A DNA stretch of 64,000 nt from an uncultured Eubacteriales bacterium (GTDB lineage Bacteria; Bacillota; Clostridia; Oscillospirales; Acutalibacteraceae). The stretch covers positions 18,660 through 82,659 of the forward strand of contig CAKSLH010000006.1 in assembly GCA_934466515.1 (NCBI GenBank), read 5' to 3'. Below are positions 60,178 through 64,000 of the stretch, piece after piece. The notes below the pieces were generated by a model. It was given only the letters and a program-made list of their open reading frames with translations. It had not been told where the DNA came from and made no database searches. Numbering within the stretch: position 1 is the first letter of the stretch; the number at the start of each line of letters is the position of its first letter. The position numbers and the translations under genes were made by a program.

Positions 60178-62269
60178 GCTGTCTTTAAAAAATATGAAAA
60201 AGAGCTTTAAGGACTATGCGATATATTTTATCACCTTGGTTCTCGGCGTCGCAGTATTTTATATGTTCAATTCGCTTGATTCTCAGCAGGCAATGCTGCA
60301 GGTATCAAGCTCTGCCAAAGAAATGATAAAGCTTATGATTGAGATGCTCGGAATGGTATCGGTCTTTATAGCGGTAATTCTCGGACTTTTAATCGTTTAT
60401 GCCAATAATTTTCTTATAAACAGAAGAAAAAAAGAATTTGGAATTTATCTTACTCTCGGAATGGGAAAAGCTCAGATTTCAAGAATTCTGTTGTTTGAAA
60501 CTGTATTCATCGGACTTATTTCACTTGTTATCGGACTTATAATCGGTGTGTTTTCTTCACAGCTTATGTCGGTTTTGGTTGCGAAGCTTTTTAAAGCCGA
60601 TATGAGCGGATATGAATTTGTCTTTTCGAAAAATGCCTGTATTAAAACAGTTATTTATTTTGCGATAATGTATGTCGCGGTGCTTATTTTCAATGCTTTC
60701 ACTGTTTCGCGCTATAAGCTTATAAATCTTTTAACGGCTGTTAAGAAAAACGAGCAGATAAAAATGAAAAATCCGATAGTTTGCGTTGTTGTTTTTCTTG
60801 TTTCGGCATTAGGTCTTGCATGCGCTTATTATGAGGCTACAAAAGGCATATTTAAGCTTAAAAATGTTTATGAAACTTCAAGAGCGGTCGGAATTTCGGT
60901 ATTAACAGGCGTTATTTGCACGGTCCTTATTTTTTGGTCGTTTTCAGGCTTTGTTCTTAAGCTTATTCAGTCAAAAAAGAGCCTTTATTTAAAGGGAACA
61001 AATATGTTCGTTTTAAGACAGCTTCATAACAAGATAAACACAACGGTTGTCAGCATGAGCGTTATTTGTCTTATGCTTTTTGTAACGATTACCGCTTTAT
61101 CTTCTTCAATTGCGCTTAAAAATTCAATGCAGGCGGATATAGAAAAAACAACGCCTGTTGATATCAATCTCTATAAAACCGCAAACCTTCCCGAAAAAAC
61201 AATGGATTCTTCGGGAAATGAGATAACATATTCAGAAGAATTAAGAGAGGATTCAAGAAAAAATATTTCTTACACGCTCTCTCAAAACGGATTTGACTTA
61301 AACAGATTAAAGAATATCAACGAAATTCCGATTTATGTTGTTGACGGGCTTAACTGGGAAAAGTCATTAGGCGGATATGCTTCTGAAATCAAGCAAAAAT
61401 TTCCGATGATGGAGCTTAAAACAAAAGAGCAGATTATTAAGGCTTCGGATTATAATAAAATCGCTTCCGCTTACGGAAAAGAAACATTTTCTTTAAAAAA
61501 TAATGAATATGTTATAATCTGCAATTATGAAAGTATTGCGCAAATGCGGAATGTCGCGCTTAAGGGAAATACCGAAATAGAAATAAACGGCGAAAAGTTA
61601 AGACCTAAATATAAAAGCTGTAAGGACGGATATATCGAAATTTCTACAAACGAAACTAATGTCGGAATTATCATAGTTCCGGACAGTCTTAATTTAAGCG
61701 CAAGCGACCAACAGCTTTGGTTTTTAAGCGCGGATTACAGCGCGCTTTCAAAAAACGAAAGAGAAAAAACCGAGGCGTATTTCGCTGATGACAGTTCTTC
61801 TTTAATCAGCAAATTAAACGAAAGCGGAAACACACTGAATGCCCAAACTAAAATTCATTTGATTGAAGCGAGCATAGGTCTTTCAACAATAATTGTTTTC
61901 ATAGCAATTTATCTCGGTATAGTATTTCTTATTGTAAGCTGTGCGGTTTTAGCTCTTAAACAGCTTACCGAAAGCTCCGATAACAGACAGCGATATATAA
62001 TTTTAAGAAAAATCGGCTGTGACGAAAAAATGATAAATAAAGCGCTTTTCAGACAGATTGCCGTATTTTTCTGTATGCCGCTTATTCTTGCAGTCATTCA
62101 TTCCGTTTTCGGAATTCAGTTCGCGCTTTCGATTTTTGAAACTATTGCTTCAATAAGTCAGCTTGTGCCGTCGGTAATAGCAAGCGTGATTGTGATAGGC
62201 GCCGTTTATGCCTGCTATTTTATAGCAACCTATTTAGGAAGCAAAAATATATTTAAAGAGGAAGAATAA
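60167..62269 (+). CDS. bceB: FtsX-family ABC permease (BceB-like)
   Basis: A 700-residue permease with the ten-helix BceB layout: one helix near residue 20, blocks around 50-75, 105-135, 155-180, 205-255, 285-310, then a large extracellular domain of about 220 residues (roughly 330-555), and three helices at the C-terminus. KKEFGIYLTLGMGKAQISRIL is the typical FtsX-family segment after the second helix, matched by NRQRYIILRKIGCDEKMINKAL late in the protein. The large loop is the sensor for the peptide and interacts with the BceS-like kinase. Confidence 0.9.
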   Translation: MLFKLSLKNMKKSFKDYAIYFITLVLGVAVFYMFNSLDSQQAMLQVSSSAKEMIKLMIEMLGMVSVFIAVILGLLIVYANNFLINRRKKEFGIYLTLGMGKAQISRILLFETVFIGLISLVIGLIIGVFSSQLMSVLVAKLFKADMSGYEFVFSKNACIKTVIYFAIMYVAVLIFNAFTVSRYKLINLLTAVKKNEQIKMKNPIVCVVVFLVSALGLACAYYEATKGIFKLKNVYETSRAVGISVLTGVICTVLIFWSFSGFVLKLIQSKKSLYLKGTNMFVLRQLHNKINTTVVSMSVICLMLFVTITALSSSIALKNSMQADIEKTTPVDINLYKTANLPEKTMDSSGNEITYSEELREDSRKNISYTLSQNGFDLNRLKNINEIPIYVVDGLNWEKSLGGYASEIKQKFPMMELKTKEQIIKASDYNKIASAYGKETFSLKNNEYVIICNYESIAQMRNVALKGNTEIEINGEKLRPKYKSCKDGYIEISTNETNVGIIIVPDSLNLSASDQQLWFLSADYSALSKNEREKTEAYFADDSSSLISKLNESGNTLNAQTKIHLIEASIGLSTIIVFIAIYLGIVFLIVSCAVLALKQLTESSDNRQRYIILRKIGCDEKMINKALFRQIAVFFCMPLILAVIHSVFGIQFALSIFETIASISQLVPSVIASVIVIGAVYACYFIATYLGSKNIFKEEE

Positions 62270-62277
62270 TTCTCTCA

Positions 62278-62315
62278 ACCTAAGGCTTTTAAAAAAGCCT
62301 TAGGTTTTCTTTTTA
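62278..62315 (+). terminator. Terminator after the bceB-like gene
   Basis: ACCTAAGGCTTTT (62278-62290) pairs with AAAAGCCTTAGGT ending at 62305; TTTCTTTTTAT follows. Confidence 0.85.
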
Positions 62316-62460
62316 TAAAAAGAAACTAAATATAGATTTTTTAAAAACTACGCAGTATAATTATTTCAAAAAAAGATTTAAAATAATTGTAAGGTTGTGC
62401 GCTTTTTTTCTGTCTTATAGGGTGAAAGACCCTTTTAAAGTATTAAAAGGAGGTTTTTGG

Positions 62461-63024
62461 GTGGAAGATAAAAGAATTGTAGAGCTTTACTTTGAAAGAA
62501 ATGAATCAGCCATAAAAGAAACCGATTTAAAATACGGTGCTTATTGCTATGCCGTCTCAAATAATATATTACATAATAATGAGGACTCCGAAGAATGCGT
62601 TAATGAAACTTGGGTTAGAGCTTGGAACACTATTCCGCCTAAAAAGCCTCAATATCTGCGAATGTTTCTTGCGAAGATAACCCGAAATGTTTCTTTTAAT
62701 CTTTATAATTCATACAATGCCAAAAAACGAGGCTGTGGAGAAATTCACCTTATTTTAGAAGAATTATCAGAGTGTATTGCAAGCGAATCCTACGTAGAGG
62801 ACGATTGCATTGCCAAAGAGCTTGCGCAAATTTTGCGGATATTTGTAAAGGATTTGCCAGAAAGAGAAGGAAATATATTTTTACGGCGTTACTTTTTCAG
62901 CGAACCGATATCCGTTATAGCTGAAAAGTATTGTATCAGCGAAAACAATGCAACTGTCATTCTTAGCAGGACACGCCGAAAGCTTAAACAGCGACTTATA
63001 AACGAGGGCTATTTTGATGAATAG
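62461..63024 (+). CDS. ECF-like sigma-70 family RNA polymerase sigma factor
   Basis: A 187-residue sigma factor with region 2 (NNEDSEECVNETWVRAWNTIPP, RMFLAKITRNVSFNLYNSY) and region 4 (LPEREGNIFLRRYFFSEPI, SVIAEKYCISENNATVILSR). The GTG at 62461 is chosen because AAAGGAGG lies 7 bases ahead; longer upstream frames lack a ribosome binding site. The next gene, overlapping by 8 bases, has the features of a membrane anti-sigma factor. A TATAAT at 62356-62361 may be part of the promoter. Confidence 0.88.
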   Translation: MEDKRIVELYFERNESAIKETDLKYGAYCYAVSNNILHNNEDSEECVNETWVRAWNTIPPKKPQYLRMFLAKITRNVSFNLYNSYNAKKRGCGEIHLILEELSECIASESYVEDDCIAKELAQILRIFVKDLPEREGNIFLRRYFFSEPISVIAEKYCISENNATVILSRTRRKLKQRLINEGYFDE

Positions 63025-63649
63025 AAAAGATTTATTTAACAGCTTTAATGAAATTGACGAAAGTTTGCTTGAACGCTCCGAAACCGCCCGAAAGAATAAA
63101 ATTCCCATTTGGCACAAATGGGGTGTTTTAGCCTCATGCTTTTTCCTTGCGGTGATTTTAATTACAACATCTTGTATAATTGGATTAAACAGAAATAAAG
63201 GAAGCGGAACACTTCAGGGAGCCGAAGAAATTTATCCTACAGTTATGGTTAACGGTAAGCTTTACGAATGGTATAAAGGGGAAGGAAATGCTATTCAAGG
63301 CGAACTTCCCAATGATTGCAAATTTTACGGCGAAATCTGTCATACAAAAGAAAATATCCCAAAAAAGAATTGCGAGTTTTCTTCTGCTTTTGATGTCAGC
63401 GGTGAAATTTATACAACCTCAAGCAATGACTTTATCTACCTTAAATTAACAACGAGCTGGACGGAAGATACCGTTGTGAAATTTGAGCTTATAAATGGTG
63501 TGACCTGCAAAAAACTCATTAAACAATCTCAAATCGCCGAAAAGAATAAAAAATACCGTTTACTCAAAGTGGGTTTACCTATCTTTTGTATTACTTTAAT
63601 CGGACTTACAATATGGATAATTTGTCAAAAATCAAAGTTATCAAAATAA
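63017..63649 (+). CDS. Putative membrane anti-sigma factor with two TM segments
   Basis: A 210-residue protein: short cytoplasmic N-terminus (MNRKDLFNSFNEIDESLLERSETARK), a membrane segment (WGVLASCFFLAVILITTSCIIG, about residues 38-60), an outside domain of about 120 residues with YPTVMVNGKLYEWYKGEG, and a second membrane segment (VGLPIFCITLIGLTIWIICQ) near the C-terminus. The sigma-factor gene ahead overlaps by 8 bases, so it probably binds that sigma factor. The extracellular domain is of unknown function. Confidence 0.6.
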   Translation: MNRKDLFNSFNEIDESLLERSETARKNKIPIWHKWGVLASCFFLAVILITTSCIIGLNRNKGSGTLQGAEEIYPTVMVNGKLYEWYKGEGNAIQGELPNDCKFYGEICHTKENIPKKNCEFSSAFDVSGEIYTTSSNDFIYLKLTTSWTEDTVVKFELINGVTCKKLIKQSQIAEKNKKYRLLKVGLPIFCITLIGLTIWIICQKSKLSK

Positions 63650-63852
63650 ACCGTCTAAACACACTGTTATTTGTTTTAAAAAATATTGTCAATTAAATGT
63701 TACAACATTCATGGCGAGTGGTGCTTCCTTTCAGTTTGTGTAGTATCTTTAACTGTATCACGGGAAGTTTTATTCGTCATTCTTTTTTTATTTTGTAACA
63801 CTTTCTTTGTAAAGCCACGATTTGCGGTCTTAGGATTTCTTTTTTATCTGTA

Positions 63853-63881
63853 TTGCAAATCGGTTTATAATATGCTAAAAT
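63853..63881 (+). promoter_or_regulatory. Promoter of the epimerase gene at the window end
   Basis: TTGCAA (63853-63858) and TAAAAT (63876-63881) are separated by 17 bases, with TG one base ahead of the -10. Apart from this the gap from 63650 to 63914 holds nothing recognisable. Confidence 0.6.
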
Positions 63882-63914
63882 AAAGATAATTTTAAAAAAT
63901 GGGAGCGGTAAAAA

Positions 63915-64000
63915 ATGGTAACATTAAAAAATGACAGCTTAACGGTTGAAATCGAAACCTTCGGCGCTCAGCTTAAAAGCGTTATAAAAAACGGTGAAAA
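63915..64000 (+). CDS. Aldose 1-epimerase-like protein (start only; cut by window edge)
   Basis: An ATG at 63915 with GGGAG about 10 bases ahead opens 28 codons that run off the window. MVTLKNDSLTVEIETFGAQL and KSVIKNGE resemble the beginning of galactose-mutarotase-like LacX proteins. Only the N-terminus is available, so this is a tentative call. Confidence 0.6.
   Translation, partial: MVTLKNDSLTVEIETFGAQLKSVIKNGE

Noticed and set aside
63686..63883. 65-codon hydrophobic ORF between the putative anti-sigma gene and the epimerase gene
   Set aside because: No ribosome binding site, and it covers the promoter of the next gene; the composition is that of T-rich intergenic DNA.

Overview
The window reads as a chromosomal segment of a low-GC, Gram-positive anaerobe of the class Clostridia, probably an Oscillospirales/Ruminococcaceae-type gut bacterium. 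This is inferred from the pyruvate formate-lyase pair, YtvI and CdaA/CdaR, Firmicute-style gene clusters (infC-rpmI-rplT with an L20 leader; rnc-smc-ftsY; nadD-yqeK-rsfS-leuS; dprA-topA-trmFO), strong AGGAGG-type ribosome binding sites, TTGACA/TATAAT promoters often with an extended TG -10, and a BceRS-BceAB-like module. No species can be named from the sequence alone.

Layout. 1-2962 (minus): pflA (cut by the window edge) downstream of pflB. 2988-6000 (minus): an ACT-domain protein, homoserine dehydrogenase and aspartate kinase operon. 6023-15293 (plus): a YtvI-like permease, a DUF3343 protein with a cysteine desulfurase, the c-di-AMP synthase pair cdaA-cdaR, a small membrane protein, recD2, comFC and mreB. 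15302-34235 (plus): a long run of information-processing genes: infC (apparently starting at AUC), rpmI, rplT, a SpoU methyltransferase, dprA, topA, trmFO, plsX, rnc, a radical SAM protein, smc, ftsY, rdgB, yhbY, nadD, yqeK, rsfS and leuS, ending in a strong terminator. 34245-41952: an accessory carbohydrate locus with a Gfo/Idh/MocA oxidoreductase, a gene remnant, an unusual regulator (periplasmic-binding-like sensor plus C-terminal LuxR-type HTH) next to a perfect 19-bp palindrome, a DUF5107-TPR protein, a GxDLY/SGNH hydrolase and an aldose-epimerase-like protein. 41983-50032 (minus): one operon encoding the whole path from DAHP to phenylalanine/tyrosine precursors, in transcription order pheA, aroB, aroC, aroE-aroK fusion, aroQ, aroA, tyrA, aroF.

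The most interesting part is the roughly 760-nt leader of that aromatic operon (50033-50826, minus strand). A consensus promoter is followed by a 23-codon leader ORF with a Phe-Tyr-Tyr-Tyr run, then mutually exclusive antiterminator and terminator hairpins: a leader-peptide attenuator where a Firmicute would be expected to have a T-box. Between this attenuator and pheA lie two tandem, related ~250-275 bp inverted-repeat elements whose ends resemble tRNA T-arms. The same palindrome occurs once more at 35531-35559, where it encodes the last codons and stop of the LuxR-type regulator.

50858-52000 (plus): smpB (UUG start) and ssrA (tmRNA). 52041-57517: a TetR regulator and a 1624-residue secreted, cell-wall-anchored beta-helix/InlB-repeat protein whose first four-fifths is strikingly GC-rich while its C-terminal anchor region is AT-rich like the genome, indicating a mosaic origin. 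57607-62269: a BceRS-BceAB-like peptide-sensing/resistance module with a recognisable operator. 62461-63649: an ECF-like sigma factor and a two-TM putative anti-sigma factor. The window ends in the start of another aldose-1-epimerase-like gene.

No CRISPR array, insertion-sequence transposase, rRNA or complete tRNA gene was seen.
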